Of a stretch of 64,000 nt of DNA, positions 1 through 10,547 are shown piece after piece. A program made the translations under genes and the position numbers. Numbering within the stretch: position 1 is the stretch's first letter; every line of letters begins with the position of its first letter. The notes under the pieces are model-generated. The model did not search any database, was not told the DNA's origin, and worked only from the letters and a program-made list of their open reading frames with translations. Source of the DNA: Akebia trifoliata (lineage: Eukaryota > Streptophyta > Magnoliopsida > Ranunculales > Lardizabalaceae); the NCBI GenBank assembly GCA_017979445.1, contig CM030713.1, positions 27,447,934 to 27,511,933 of the forward strand, read 5' to 3'.

Positions 1-1040
1 AATTCTTGATCGCCAATGGAGACTTTGACGTGACCTTTGAGAATATTTTTTAAATAATTGTCAAATAAAAGATGACTAGGAGCTAGTCCTCTTCTCGATA
101 GCAAAAACCTCTCAATCTTTCCAACATCTATGAAATGGTTTAGCCCAACACTTAGCGCCTCCCCCACCATTATTAACAGAATTGGTGATATAGGATGCCC
201 CTTGTCGAAGACCTCAAGTACCATAAAAAAAACATGAGGGCATCCATTGACTAGAACATAGTCAGAAACACTCAGCAGACTACCTCTAATCAACTTTAGA
301 AAATCATTCAAGAAGCCCATCTTAATCAAGACCGCCATCAAAAAAGGCCACTCAAACCTATCATAGGCTTTCTTCATGTCAATCTTCAACGCAGTGTTGC
401 TTCCTTTGGTATTCAGCTTCAGATCATCTATAACTTCATGAGCCAACACAATATTATCATATATGTTCTTTTGCCTTTACAAAAGCACCTTGTTCGGGGA
501 GATTAAAAAAGGAAGAAGTTCACTAATTCTAGATGCCAGAATTTTAGAAAAAAATTTATACATAAAGTTGCATAAACTTATGGCTCTAAATCTGAAAAGC
601 TAACAGGTACCTCGAGCTTGGGAATCAAGGTAATGGAAGTTGCATTGACAGCTTTTGGAATCTCTCTATCCTTCAAGAAATTTAAGACTCCTGCCAACAG
701 ATCATTCTTGATGCACATTATCCCAGCACTTGAGGTAAAAATGGTCTGAAAACCCATTCGGACATGTAACACCATGAGTATTCATCCCCTTTATAGCTTG
801 GAATACTTCTTTCAGGGTTGGAGTAGCACAAAGATGGGAATTTTGACTTGTAGTAATTTTACAGCTTATACCTTCAAGCAAATTACTAGAGGAGCTAGAG
901 CATGCTCACACTCTTGGACCTTAATTTCCGCTTATTTAAGCTTTTGATGGACTTTACCCACAACTTTCTTATTCCAGAACTTAAGATCAACTTTGAGCCT
1001 CTTTAAGTTTTGTGAAAAACTTATTTGGAAATTGCCCAAA
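1..1040 (-). pseudogene. LINE (L1-type) ORF2 remnant, reverse transcriptase region
   Basis: Read on the minus strand, this is a decayed non-LTR retrotransposon ORF2 cut by the left window edge. From right to left one can read the linker before the RT domain (KLKRLKVDLKFWNKKVVGKV near 1010-950), then IKNDLLAGVLNFLKDREIPK and SITLIPKLEVP (about 710-600), then LKIDMKKAYDRFEWPFLMAV (about 395-340) and GHPISPILLIM (about 200-160). These match RT blocks of plant L1 LINEs. The frame is broken by stops and shifts, and the position expected to hold the catalytic YADD box reads HLLFDN, so the copy is dead. Family assignment is firm; the boundaries are not visible. Confidence 0.85.
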
Positions 1041-1267
1041 TATCATCTAATAGCACCAATTATAAATGGGTTATTAATGGAATTCTTGTTGTTGGAATGC
1101 TAGGATTAGGTTCCTATGAATATTCTTAAGATATAGAAAAGTAAATGAATCTTCTCTATTAATGCAAGATCCTCTACTCCTTGCGTTAAGACTTAAGATT
1201 GCCAACTCAACATTTACATTTCTGCCAGAGGAATGTTGTTTTGGGCCCATTGTCCAATGAATTTGTG

Positions 1268-1713
1268 TAGGGCTGGCAATGGGTCGGATAATATTGGTTT
1301 ACCCGACTCATCCTACCGAAGAACTAGCTGAGTTATTCAGGTATGGGTACAATTTTTTTATCTAACTAACAATTCAGGTAAATTTATCCACAATTATTTT
1401 TATCAGAATATTTTTAGGGTTGGGTATGGATATATATGCGTCCTATCCAACCTTCACAGTAAAATATATGTTGGCCCAAAGTTAAGGTTTTTCCACCATC
1501 TTCCCAATGAAGTATATAGATCCACTTGGATATATGCTTGAAATTTGGGTAGAAGTCAGATATGGATATCTTTTGAAAAAGTTGATAAATAGTCAGATAT
1601 GGATATCCTTAACATAAGTGGGTAAAAAATTAGAAATGGATAAGCGGATACAGAGTTTGATAAGGATATGAAAATAGCTTCATCCATCCCACAACCGACC
1701 CGCTGTCAGCCTA
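1268..1713. mobile_element. hAT-like MITE, 446 bp
   Basis: The ends are imperfect inverted repeats: TAGGGCTGGCAATGGGTCGG on the left and, reverse-complemented, TAGGCTGACAGCGGGTCGG on the right. The flanks carry a near-identical 8-bp duplication, AATTTGTG (1260-1267) and AATGTGTG (1714-1721), which fits the 8-bp target duplication of hAT transposons. There is no coding capacity, so it is non-autonomous. Related GGTGTCAATGGGT-type termini occur near 6557, 31398 and 50873. Confidence 0.65.
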
Positions 1714-2320
1714 AATGTGTGCCCTCTCTTTCATTGACCTACACAACGAAATCAGACTGATGGTTGAAATTTCTCCTTTGGATTCGTGGGTTTTTTTTAT
1801 TCATGGGCTTTACAAACATTGAAGTGGTGGGTTTCAAGGCCTTGATCCATTAGCTAGAATTTACCAATTGAATTGATTTTTGGTTTGGAGATCTATCAAA
1901 GAAGCCACAAGCATTGATGAATCCGTGGGTCCAAAAGAGTATAACTCAGTGGCAAAATGCAGGCATAGAGTTAATTAATTAACCTTAATGCTAGGAGTAG
2001 ACGATCCACACACCGATGTTGAATATTTTTAAAGATAGAGAGAAATATCAAAATAATGATTGGTGTAGTGAAAGTAACATATATATAAATATTTTTAAAT
2101 TAAAAAAAATGCATGATTTAGACAAAAGTGAATGGAGGAGCAGGACTTGTTCAACCAACCTTAAACACTTAGAAGGGCTTAATTCGGTGATGATGAAGAG
2201 GTTAGCTCATGTCTGTTTCGAGTTTTATAAAACAATTCCGTTGCCCCATTTGACCAAACGATGAATTTGATCTTTGTTGTCTATTCTACTACGTATAACT
2301 TGTTTAGGAAAAATCATATA
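1714..2320. other. Intergenic, no gene recognised
   Basis: AT-rich sequence with only short open frames that lack homology or exon signals. Nothing further is supported here. Confidence 0.6.
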
Positions 2321-2324
2321 CGTT

Positions 2325-2400
2325 AAGGTGGATTTTGAACTCACCTTGTACTCATTGACTTTAACCAACTTAGCTAGTTGGCACCTTTTAAAAAAGGAAA
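2325..2400 (-). mobile_element. SINE-like fragment with tRNA-type internal promoter
   Basis: On the minus strand an A-box-like TAGCTAAGTTGGT (2376-2364) is followed 21 bp later by a B-box-like GAGTTCAAAATCC (2342-2330), preceded by the conserved lead GGTGCCAAC. Related sequence occurs at 9245-9330 (+) and 27850-27945 (-), which suggests a dispersed tRNA-derived SINE family. Ends and tail are not clear. Confidence 0.45.
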
Positions 2401-2811
2401 ATGATGAACTGACTATGTTGGACATTATGCTGACATGGCAGTGAGCAGAGAATCATAAATTTTTTCATCATTGTATCTCGAAGAGAATGATCTATGGTCC
2501 AATAACCACTACCACATCAATGCAGTGTCCAACGAAGTCAGTTTAGATCGACTTTTTAAAAAATATACCTACTAAACTTGATCATTGTTATGATAGCTAG
2601 TTGTTAGTGCTGGAGAAAGCAAAATCCAAATCGATTTTCCTACAAAATCTAGTTTAACGGGTTGGGCCTTCAGAGTGTCAGTGCTGCATAAAGTTGAGCC
2701 CAAATCAATTTTAATACAGAGTCCAGTACTGCAGTTGATCTTGAACCTGGTTGGATATTTGGAATTCTGTATGGTCTTTAAAACATTGTTGTCGAAAATT
2801 CTTTATGAGAG

Positions 2812-2936
2812 CTTCTATTAACACATCAATATTTACTTATATAACACACCAAATATATTTAAACAACCATTTAATTATTGAAGGATTGGTTTGTTGTAAG
2901 TAAAAGTTGGTGTGCCAATAGAATCTCTCTTATTTA
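2812..2936. mobile_element. Hairpin MITE, family A (GAGAGATTCTATTGGC ends)
   Basis: The left end, GAGAGCTTCTATTAACACA, pairs with the right end read in reverse, GAGAGATTCTATTGGCACAC. The arms continue through an AACTTTTACTTA block. Copies or half-copies lie at 30175-30280, 32480-32520, 51178-51278 and 55413-55514. This copy sits just downstream of the SAP stop codon and its right edge supplies a possible AATAAA poly(A) signal on the minus strand (2937-2932). Confidence 0.6.
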
Positions 2937-3091
2937 TTTAAAAACCCAAACTAACACCCAAAGCCAACTCTTCTATTTAATGTCTGCAAATGAACACATG
3001 TATCCATTGTGAGCTCATATGCACACCAAAAAAAAAAGACCCAACTCTCTCTCTCTCTCATCAATGAAAAGACAAAAGTACCCTTGATAGA

Positions 3092-3613
3092 TCAAAACCT
3101 ATCAACCATCTTATCAGGCTTCACCATCGGATTAGCCTTAGCGATGGCATCACGACCCACAGCTTTAAAATCGAACTTGCAAGCGTGCTCCTCCGGGTAT
3201 CGATGGGTGGAGCAGAAAGTACTCCCACACCTGCACTTGAACCCGGTCAACCCGACCCGCTTCTTACAGCTCCAGCACCGATTCTTCACACCCGAATCCG
3301 ATTCCAAATTCTCCCAATTTGCTGTCGATGGAGACGAAAACGAAGCTAAAGGTAAAGCCGTATCGACCGAAGTAGAGATAGAGATAGAGATAGATTGTTG
3401 TTGGTTGGTAGTTGTTGTTGATGGGAGAGATTTCTTCATTGTTGATGCTTCTTCTTCTTCTTTGATGCAGAAATCTCTGTAACATTTGGAGCAGAGATTC
3501 ATCGTTGCTGCAGAACCGAAGAACCCGCACCCGTTCGTGCAGAGTCTGTGAGTTTCGGGTGGTTCGCAAGAACCGCTTCCCTTGATTTGGTTCCAGCTCT
3601 CTTTAGAATCCAT
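3092..3613 (-). CDS. SAP: A20/AN1 zinc-finger stress-associated protein (SAP)
   Basis: Intronless 173-residue coding exon. The A20 finger lies at residues 22-49 (LCTNGCGFFGSAATMNLCSK, with Cys 25, 29, 41 and 44). A Ser/Thr/Gln-rich linker follows, then the AN1 finger at 111-149 with Cys 113, 116, 127, 129, 134, 145 and His 137, 143 all present. The C-terminal tail after the last ligand is typical of the family, and the 160-175 length is normal. SAPs are known ubiquitin-binding and E3-like regulators of abiotic stress responses. The ATG at 3613 gives the conserved MDSKE-type N-terminus. A non-coding leader exon probably lies at about 5154-5330, with intron donor AACGAG|GTAAAA at 5153 and an acceptor between 3620 and 3635. 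Which SAP paralogue it is cannot be decided by eye. Confidence 0.95.
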   Translation of the reverse strand: MDSKESWNQIKGSGSCEPPETHRLCTNGCGFFGSAATMNLCSKCYRDFCIKEEEEASTMKKSLPSTTTTNQQQSISISISTSVDTALPLASFSSPSTANWENLESDSGVKNRCWSCKKRVGLTGFKCRCGSTFCSTHRYPEEHACKFDFKAVGRDAIAKANPMVKPDKMVDRF

Positions 3614-3624
3614 CTTCGTCTCTC

Positions 3625-5153
3625 TCCGTCTCTGGTTTTCTTCAAATTTGATAAATAAACAAATAAAAGAATGAGAGTTAATTAGGTTAAGATCCTCTCT
3701 ATTTCTATCACTCTATCACATCATGATGACACATATGCTTAACACGTAGTTGACCGTTGAATGGATCTTTTAGTTTGACTAAAATACTCTTTTTTGACTT
3801 TCCAAAACTATTTTTAGAATGATTTAATTATCAATAAAAAAATTTACAATATTATAATAAAATTATTGAGCAATCATAAATATTTAAACTTAATTTAAAA
3901 AAATTACAATATAGATGTCAAACAACCATAAAAAAATAAAAATAAATAAATAAAAAATTTAAGATGTAATAAATTAAAAAATAAAATCCAACAAATATAT
4001 GAACATCCCTTTAGCTGAAATAGGAGGGAGAATGTGACAAGTGCCTAATCCTACTTTTAAAAGAAAGAAAAATAAAAAACGAAAAAAAAAATTCTAAAAA
4101 ATTGCATAGATCGATTTGATTTTAGATCATCTCTACGAATTTATAGAGATAGATTTGATTTCAAATTTACTTTTTCATTGTTTTCAAGTTTGATTTTTTT
4201 TAATTTCTTGTAATCAATTAACCAAAGAGAGGGTGAGAGAGATACTTGCATGAATGAGATGTTGGAAAGTGTAGATGATGGAGGATTGAGAAGTCCAACC
4301 GATGAAAGAGACTGGAGTTTCATTAATAACTTGGGTTAATTTCATTTCTTTTTATTAAATATTATAATATTCATAAATAAAAAATTCATTTGATTTGTTT
4401 TCTCTTAAAAATATGTGAAATTTTCAAATTATTCAAATATTCAAGAAAATAATACCTTTATTAAAAATATATATATAATAAATGAACTTTTCGCAAATAA
4501 AACGGTAGATTGCTAACAAGGATTACACCTCACACCATTGTAAATGAAGGGAGCTTTTTTTTTTTTTTTTTTAATAAACAGCATGTCAATAGTATTATAT
4601 ATTTTGTCCAATATCATTGGACGTTATAATTATCATTTTATAATCTAGGATGTCTTATCACTAAATTGAAAAGGCAAATTAAGGGTTTTGAGGAAATTGT
4701 TTCAACTTTCGGGAGGTTTGTGTAAATAGTGCTTGAGTTTGAGTACTAGCTCGTAAAAGACCTCTAATTTTAATTGTGTTGGACACCATAATTATTTTTT
4801 ATGTAGGGGTTTGTTTGTCATTTAAAACAAATTGTATTATAGAGAGGGACACAGAAAAAAAAAATTAATAGTTTGGGTCATTTTAAGTAAAACAAACAGA
4901 AAAAAAAAAATTTAGTTTCTTTTTTTATTCTTGTCTTCTAATCTTTCTAATTTCTAAATAGGAAGGCTTCACGTTTTAGCTGTACGATCGCTCCACATGA
5001 AAGTCGATCTGGACCGTCCATCAGATATTTATACCAACAATTGAAACAAACAGAGACCATGGGATTCGTAATTAATCTCTTAGATCACTCGCTTTTACAG
5101 AATATAAAGAGAAACAAAAACATATAGAAGTTATGGAGAGATTTGTTTTTACC
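3625..5153 (-). other. Probable 5'-UTR intron of the SAP gene
   Basis: AT-rich stretch without coding potential between the SAP coding exon and the CT-rich leader. On the minus strand it begins with the donor GTAAAA at 5153 and ends in a T-rich tract followed by AG candidates just upstream of the ATG. Introns in the 5' UTR are frequent in plant SAP genes, but this one is an inference. It also holds a poly-T run near 4555-4572. Confidence 0.5.
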
Positions 5154-5330
5154 TCGTTTTCTTGTCTAATCGAAATCTCTCTCTCTCTCTTTATCTTTCT
5201 CTCCACGATTGCTTGATCTCTCTCTGTCTCTCTCTACAGAAGAACTGAGATTCTCGAATCTAGATCGATTAAACTGAAAATAGAAAGAAATTCGGAGTAA
5301 AAATAAAAACACTTGTAAACAAAGTCGCGG
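5154..5330 (-). other. Probable 5'-leader exon of the SAP gene
   Basis: Minus-strand transcript leader inferred from a TATA element (CTATAAAAAG, 5360-5351) about 30 bp upstream, GA/CT-rich leader sequence around 5170-5240, and a good splice donor at the 5153/5154 boundary. It contains no coding frame that continues into the SAP ORF. RNA evidence would be needed to fix the start site. Confidence 0.5.
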
Positions 5331-5350
5331 AGGAAGAACTGGTTTTCTTG

Positions 5351-5360
5351 CTTTTTATAG
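5351..5360 (-). promoter_or_regulatory. TATA box of the SAP gene
   Basis: CTATAAAAAG on the minus strand, located directly upstream of the CT-rich leader, in an otherwise uninterrupted promoter region. Confidence 0.55.
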
Positions 5361-5659
5361 ACGCTTTTATTTTATTTGTTCTATTTTGGAATAAATTCTA
5401 GTATCAAACGTCTTTGGACAATTACCGTCCAACCAACCGTTGATATGGAAAGATATTTCCTAGAGTCCTTTATTGTAAAAATCTCTAGAAAATCTGTTTT
5501 ACCTTCCACCCAACAGCGTTGAACCCTAACAAGTCCTTTTATTTATTTATTTATTTATTTTGTTCTAAGGCGGCTATGACTCGGTTCACACAAGGCCGAA
5601 TCGGTCAGCTGAGTTAGATGGGACCCACACGACCAATTTACCCAATTGGATTGAGCTGT

Positions 5660-5840
5660 AAGATGACGTGGCACAAAACAACTGCTTCTCGAGGCGGCAA
5701 GTGATTCTGATTGGCGGCGCACACGAGGGTAGGTCCCATAATTACGTCATCATTGTGTTAAGGGTGACGTGGTAAATTCGGCGGAGTCCTCGTGAGTAGT
5801 GACGATGAAATTACGTGGCTGTTTTGTCACTGACGTTAGT
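5660..5840 (-). promoter_or_regulatory. Cluster of ACGT-core (ABRE/bZIP-type) elements
   Basis: Within 180 bp there are three ACGTGG(C) cores (5666-5672, 5767-5772, 5813-5819), a TTACGTCA (5742-5749) and a TGACGTTA (5831-5838). ACGTGGC is the abscisic-acid response core bound by plant bZIP factors, and TGACG is bound by TGA-type bZIPs. The cluster lies 300-500 bp upstream of the inferred SAP start, as expected for a stress-inducible gene. Response to ABA or stress is an inference. Confidence 0.5.
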
Positions 5841-5896
5841 CTCAAAATGTTACGGCCCGAGCTTTTTGACTGAAAATCGTCTGTCTAATCGTTTTA

Positions 5897-6463
5897 GGAC
5901 ATCTCCAACAATGCTCAATAAAATTGCATATTAGAGTGAAAATTGATAAATTTCCCTGATTTAAAATTTATTGAGTGTTTCTATAAATTTAATAAATCTT
6001 TTATTTATTCAAAATTTACTTAAATCTTATTGAGAGTTATGATCTCATATCTTAAAATTCAATAAATGATCGGATGTCACAAACTTTTAGAGAACGAAAT
6101 TCTAAATACTTTAAAAATAATAAAAAAAACAAATATTATTTTTCACTTTTGAATTTTAATTTTAATTTAGAAAGTTCGATATATATATATATTATGATAT
6201 GAGTTTTTCTATGAAAATTAAAAAGATGTTGTGTTGTATTCTTATTGTGATAATTCATGTGGGCCCAATAACCTTTAGTAAGATTTGAAATCTTACTAAT
6301 TATATTTTAATTAATAACGAGTTAAGGAAACTTCGTTACATGTGACGAGTCTTAGACTTGAATTGAATTCTGTGCTCGCTACTTTAACATGGGGTAGTAG
6401 AGATTATGTTAGACTCATTTTTCGTTATATGACTCTTTATAATAAAGAGTATGTTGGAGTTGC
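5897..6463. mobile_element. PIF/Harbinger-like (Tourist-type) MITE
   Basis: The left end GGACATCTCCAACAATGCTC and the right end read in reverse (GCAACTCCAACATACTC) form imperfect terminal inverted repeats with the CTCCAAC core common in such MITEs. Both sides carry the trinucleotide TTA (5894-5896 and 6464-6466), the usual Harbinger target duplication. It lies at the far end of the SAP promoter. Confidence 0.5.
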
Positions 6464-6556
6464 TTAACTTTACTTTAATTATAAGTTTTTAGCTTTTTGA
6501 GTATATAGATAAGCTCCCTGCAACGAATATTTTATGGGTTTTGTAAACGTGTAAAT

Positions 6557-7170
6557 TAGGGGTGTCAATGGGTACTCATTTACCTGGAATTGAACTTGAG
6601 CCAAAATCGAAATACTCTAATCTCGATTCTTTATTGAAACCAAGTAGAGTCGGGTTTAATATGGAACTAAATCGATAGAATCGGAACTAGGAACGGATTT
6701 AATATGGGTATCCTCAAGTACTAAGAACCGATTTATTTTGTCCTTTATTTTCATGGTATACATGAAGGTTTTCCTATATCTTAAAATTAACATATATTAT
6801 ATAAAAAATTTCACTTTTTTCATATAAATTAAATATTAGAGTTTAAAATGAGTCACCTCTTCTTAAAAGTTATTACTTGTAAAGAAGATGAATTTTAATA
6901 ATAAAAAAATTTAAAAGTCATTAATTATATTTTTAGTGGAACAAATTATTATTAGGTTGATACTTTGTAAATGATACGTAAATTTTAGAAGGAATTTTTT
7001 TCTATAACGATTTTGAAATATCTTTTTTTTTCATTCAATTCTTGAGAATCAAAACAACGAGTACCCATGATTTTGGGCAGTTCCGATTTCACTTATTTTA
7101 TAATCAAACCTAAGATTGAAAAATATAATAATTATGATTCTAATTTTCTTCGAAAGCAACCCATTGCTAA
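6557..7170. repeat. Degenerate dispersed repeat beginning TAGGGGTGTCAATGGG
   Basis: The start at 6557 matches the hAT-like terminus TAGGGGTGTCAATGGG, also seen at 31398 and (shortened) at 50873. A GAGTACCCAT motif occurs near 7060 and another ACCCATTG near 7160, but neither gives a convincing right end or target duplication. AT-rich, non-coding. Confidence 0.3.
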
Positions 7171-7694
7171 GCATTTGAGAGTATTTCTTTTGTAAAATAT
7201 TCTTTTGAAATTAATTTTTTGTAGAAAATTCAATTTCCAAGGTGTATTAATCTAAACGTATGACCTAAGAGCACATGTTAACAAAACCCATATTTTTTAT
7301 ACACCCTATTTTCAAACTGATGACATATATCTCGTTGACTGTAATCTTAGATATTAAATATATATATTAAAGAGTCCTTCCCTTCAGCTTCATTGTCATG
7401 GACCTAGTCCCTTGTTACCTACAGCCTTCATATGACTTTCAAACTGATCCCCATAATACTCAAGTCAACCCTATCCAAGTGTTCTCGGAATCCTTCTAAC
7501 TCAGTTAAACACATACTCTCAAAGTTAAGAGAATTCTCATACACACTTCCATGGAACTTGAACTCTAGCAAACTCGAAGAGTAAGTTTCCACTACTATTT
7601 GTCAAAGAGAGGACTGTTGAGTCCGACGAGTCAAAGCGGAGTTGTCCTGTAAGTTAGATGGAATGATAGAGAGATTTGGGAGTTTAGTTCCACA
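7171..7694. other. Intergenic, no gene recognised
   Basis: No exon-like frames or repeats with clear ends were found. Confidence 0.5.
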
Positions 7695-7922
7695 CATGGT
7701 TTTAAAACTCGACTTCGCGTCTCGTCTCATTCATGCTAGATACCGAGTCATCTTAGATGAGTTTTTCAATACATTTGAGACATCTCGTCCAAAAATTTAT
7801 AAAATGCACGTAAGATATTAAATCTCGTTTGAAAAATTGATTTGTCTGTCCATCTTGTTCATGTCATATACCGAGATGACTCGAACAATACACCTCAGTC
7901 TCGAACGAGTGTTAAAACCATG
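7695..7922. mobile_element. Family B MITE copy 1, 228 bp, 8-bp target duplication
   Basis: Left end CATGGTTTTAAAACTCG; right end read in reverse CATGGTTTTAACACTCG, 16 of 17 matching. It is flanked by a perfect direct repeat GTTCCACA (7687-7694 and 7923-7930). Inside are several GTCTCGTC/GACTCG motifs. Copies 2 and 3 lie at 50275-50742 and 63382-63588, also with 8-bp duplications, which points to hAT-type mobilisation. Confidence 0.75.
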
Positions 7923-8109
7923 GTTCCACATCAACTGTTTAGACGTTTAGAGCTAGGCTATAAGTCATTAAGACATGAATGCTACACCACAAAACACTTT
8001 GATCCCCCTCCCACTACGTCAAAATCTCAAATTTATATAAAAAAATTTGTTGGGCCTGGCCCGTCGAATTTTAAAATCCAAAATCCGCGGCCCGTGGACC
8101 ACGTTTTCA

Positions 8110-8580
8110 ATCGATCTCTTTCTCTCACGTTTTCAGCGATCTCGATCTCTTTCTGCTCTCTCTCTTTCTCCTTCTCTATCTCTCTGCCTCTCTCACTGTC
8201 ATCGATCTCACAGTCATCTATCGATCGATCCACTGTCATCGTCTCACAATCTCTGTCTCGGTCGACCTCGCCCTCTCTCTCTCTCTCTCTCTCGATAGAT
8301 CAACGTTTCCATCGCTTTCTCACAGTTGATATCTCGATCGATCGACCTCGCTTTTTCACTCTCTCTCGCGACCGATCGACCTCTTCATCCATCGACTGAC
8401 CTCTCCATCTCTCTTTCTCTCACAGTTTCTTTCTCGATCGATCTTTCTTTCGATCTGTCTCCCTCAATAGATCTCATCTCCCACTATTTGATTGATCGAT
8501 CTCGATCTAGATCTGATCCTCGTTCTCACCTGCTGCATCACCTCACGCGACAAACCAGGAATCTTTGCGAATTCGGGCCA
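8110..8580. repeat. CT-rich low-complexity tract with TCGATCGATC motifs
   Basis: Long stretch of CTCTCT and TCGATCGATC words. It keeps several frames open by composition alone. A sequence GGGCCAG|GTACTC at 8580 looks like a splice donor, so this may be a captured 5'-leader exon, but that is only a possibility. Confidence 0.6.
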
Positions 8581-8593
8581 GGTACTCTTTCTA

Positions 8594-8683
8594 ATCCGAT
8601 ATATTTAGATTTGGATTGAAGATTTAGGTTTTTTATCCGATATATTTAGATTTGGATTGAAGATTTAGGTTTTTTATCCGATG
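8594..8683. repeat. Tandem repeat, 41-bp period
   Basis: The unit starting ATCCGATATATTTAGATTTG begins at 8594 and again at 8635, and a third partial unit begins at 8676. The first two units are identical. Confidence 0.85.
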
Positions 8684-9237
8684 TATTTCGTATCAATCTT
8701 GATACCTATAGATTCCTATATTTTGAAGCATGTAATTTGATGCTTCTAGATAATATCTGAATGTGGAGAATTTATTGAGACTAATTACGACATTGTGAGA
8801 ATTTATTGAGACTAATTTATTTTGTTGGTCTTAGAATTAAAAAATTCCGATACAAATTGAAACATAATAAAATTAAAAGGAGGGGAGGAATTGAAACAAT
8901 GACCATTACAAGGGGAAACATATCCCTTCAACTTGGTCTTCTCTAAGAGACTAATTTAAATGACCTAAATGTCTTGAAAATTCTTGATTTTTCTCATCTA
9001 AAACCAATATATGGTGTGTGATAATAAAAGGTTGGCATGCAAAAATAATTGGTGTGCTATAAGAAAATATATAATCTGACAGTAGTTCTTTAATTAAAAA
9101 TTAATTGATTCTTTAAACGAAGTTCCAATTATGTTCAATAAGTACAAAAGCTTTTGATCTCTATTTTCTTTTTTTAATGATATTTTCGAGATACCCAATG
9201 ATCAATCCTCACTTGAGGATTTATGAGCAATATGTCG

Positions 9238-9330
9238 TAATGAAGGTGCCAACTTACTAACTTGATTAAAGTCTACATGTTTAGCACCATATGACCTTGG
9301 CTCAAAATCCACCTTCATATACCAATTAGT
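9238..9330 (+). mobile_element. SINE-like fragment (same family as 2325-2400)
   Basis: Plus strand GGTGCCAACTTACTAACTTG followed by GGCTCAAAATCCACC resembles the A-box and B-box arrangement of the copy at 2325-2400. The A box is degenerate. Confidence 0.35.
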
Positions 9331-10090
9331 ACCCACTAAACCGCTTGCTTATCGTGGGAGTAGATTAATTTTTCATCAATTTTGCCTTTTTATGCAATAG
9401 GTTGCACAAATTGGTGAGAGTATGTCATGTTTCATTTCTTTTATTAGTTTTAGTGATTTTTGGTGTCACCCTTCATATTTTGTGCAGGAGATGGCTAAGC
9501 TATGTTGATTCTTAGTCCACCACATTTTAGTAAGTTTAAATATTCCTAATTACGGATTGACCCATTTTATAAAGTGTGTGGATCATATTGGATTGTTGAT
9601 TTTATTCATTGAGTCCCATTCCTTGATAACAATATGTAGTTGCATTGGCGGTATGGTGCCATTAATGTTTAGAGATCATGTTCAGAGGCCACTGGTGGTT
9701 GCAAGCTACATATGCTCACCCAATTTGTATTAGGCAACTAGTGGCTGTAGCTAGAGATGCTCACCTAATTTTTATGAATAATGATGAATGCACGTGATAA
9801 ATCACACGTGACTGATATAGCAATGTCATAGAATAGTATATCTTTTTTCTTGTGTATCCCAAAAAAAAAAGATCTATGAAGGATTATCTTATACCCCACA
9901 GCCAAAGCAATTTAGCCATTCATTTTAGATCAAGCTTAGAATTGTAGACATTCATATTCATAGATTTGGGTTTTGCTTTTCTTTCCTTTATTCTGTTGTA
10001 GTATTGGGCCCTTTGATATATAGAGAGACAGATATGACATCTCACGTGTTGATTCGTACAGAAAAATTAATTATATATATGCTCTCATTG

Positions 10091-10116
10091 TAATAATAAT
10101 AATAATAATAATAATG
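10091..10116. repeat. (TAA)n microsatellite
   Basis: About eight uninterrupted TAA units inside the CACTA interior. Confidence 0.9.
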
Positions 10117-10547
10117 TATTAGTTTTGAGATAAACCTACGAGTAGGTCCAGTCTAAAATGAGGTCTCTTTTTTCTCTCCATAATGGAGTGTGGATTCTCT
10201 CTGAAAAAAGTGAAAAACATTCGATTTCACGTGAGTCCCACATTACAAAATCGAGGGAAGTATGGTGGCAAAAGAGCTAGAACTCATATTATTTCTTTAA
10301 ATATACCATACCAACTCAACATTTAGATAAATTTTAAAATAACAGAAACTATTAATTATAGAACAAATAACAACTTTCATTTCCTCTGATCTCATTACAT
10401 ATTCTGCATCTCACTCGCTTACTTTAAACTTTGTTAGATTGCCTTCTACCACCACAACTACAACTTCTATTCATCCTTTGGAGCTGACCCACCAGCTTCA
10501 ACAATCTGCTTAATCTGAATCTTCAGCTACAATCAATAAAGAGTTAT

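Noticed and set aside
3009..3482. Open frame of about 157 codons on the plus strand over the SAP gene
   Set aside because: It is the antisense of the A20/AN1 coding exon and has no motif or splice context.
7842..8619. Several Ser/Leu/Arg-rich open frames on both strands
   Set aside because: They arise from CT and TCGATC repeats, which avoid stop codons in several frames at once.
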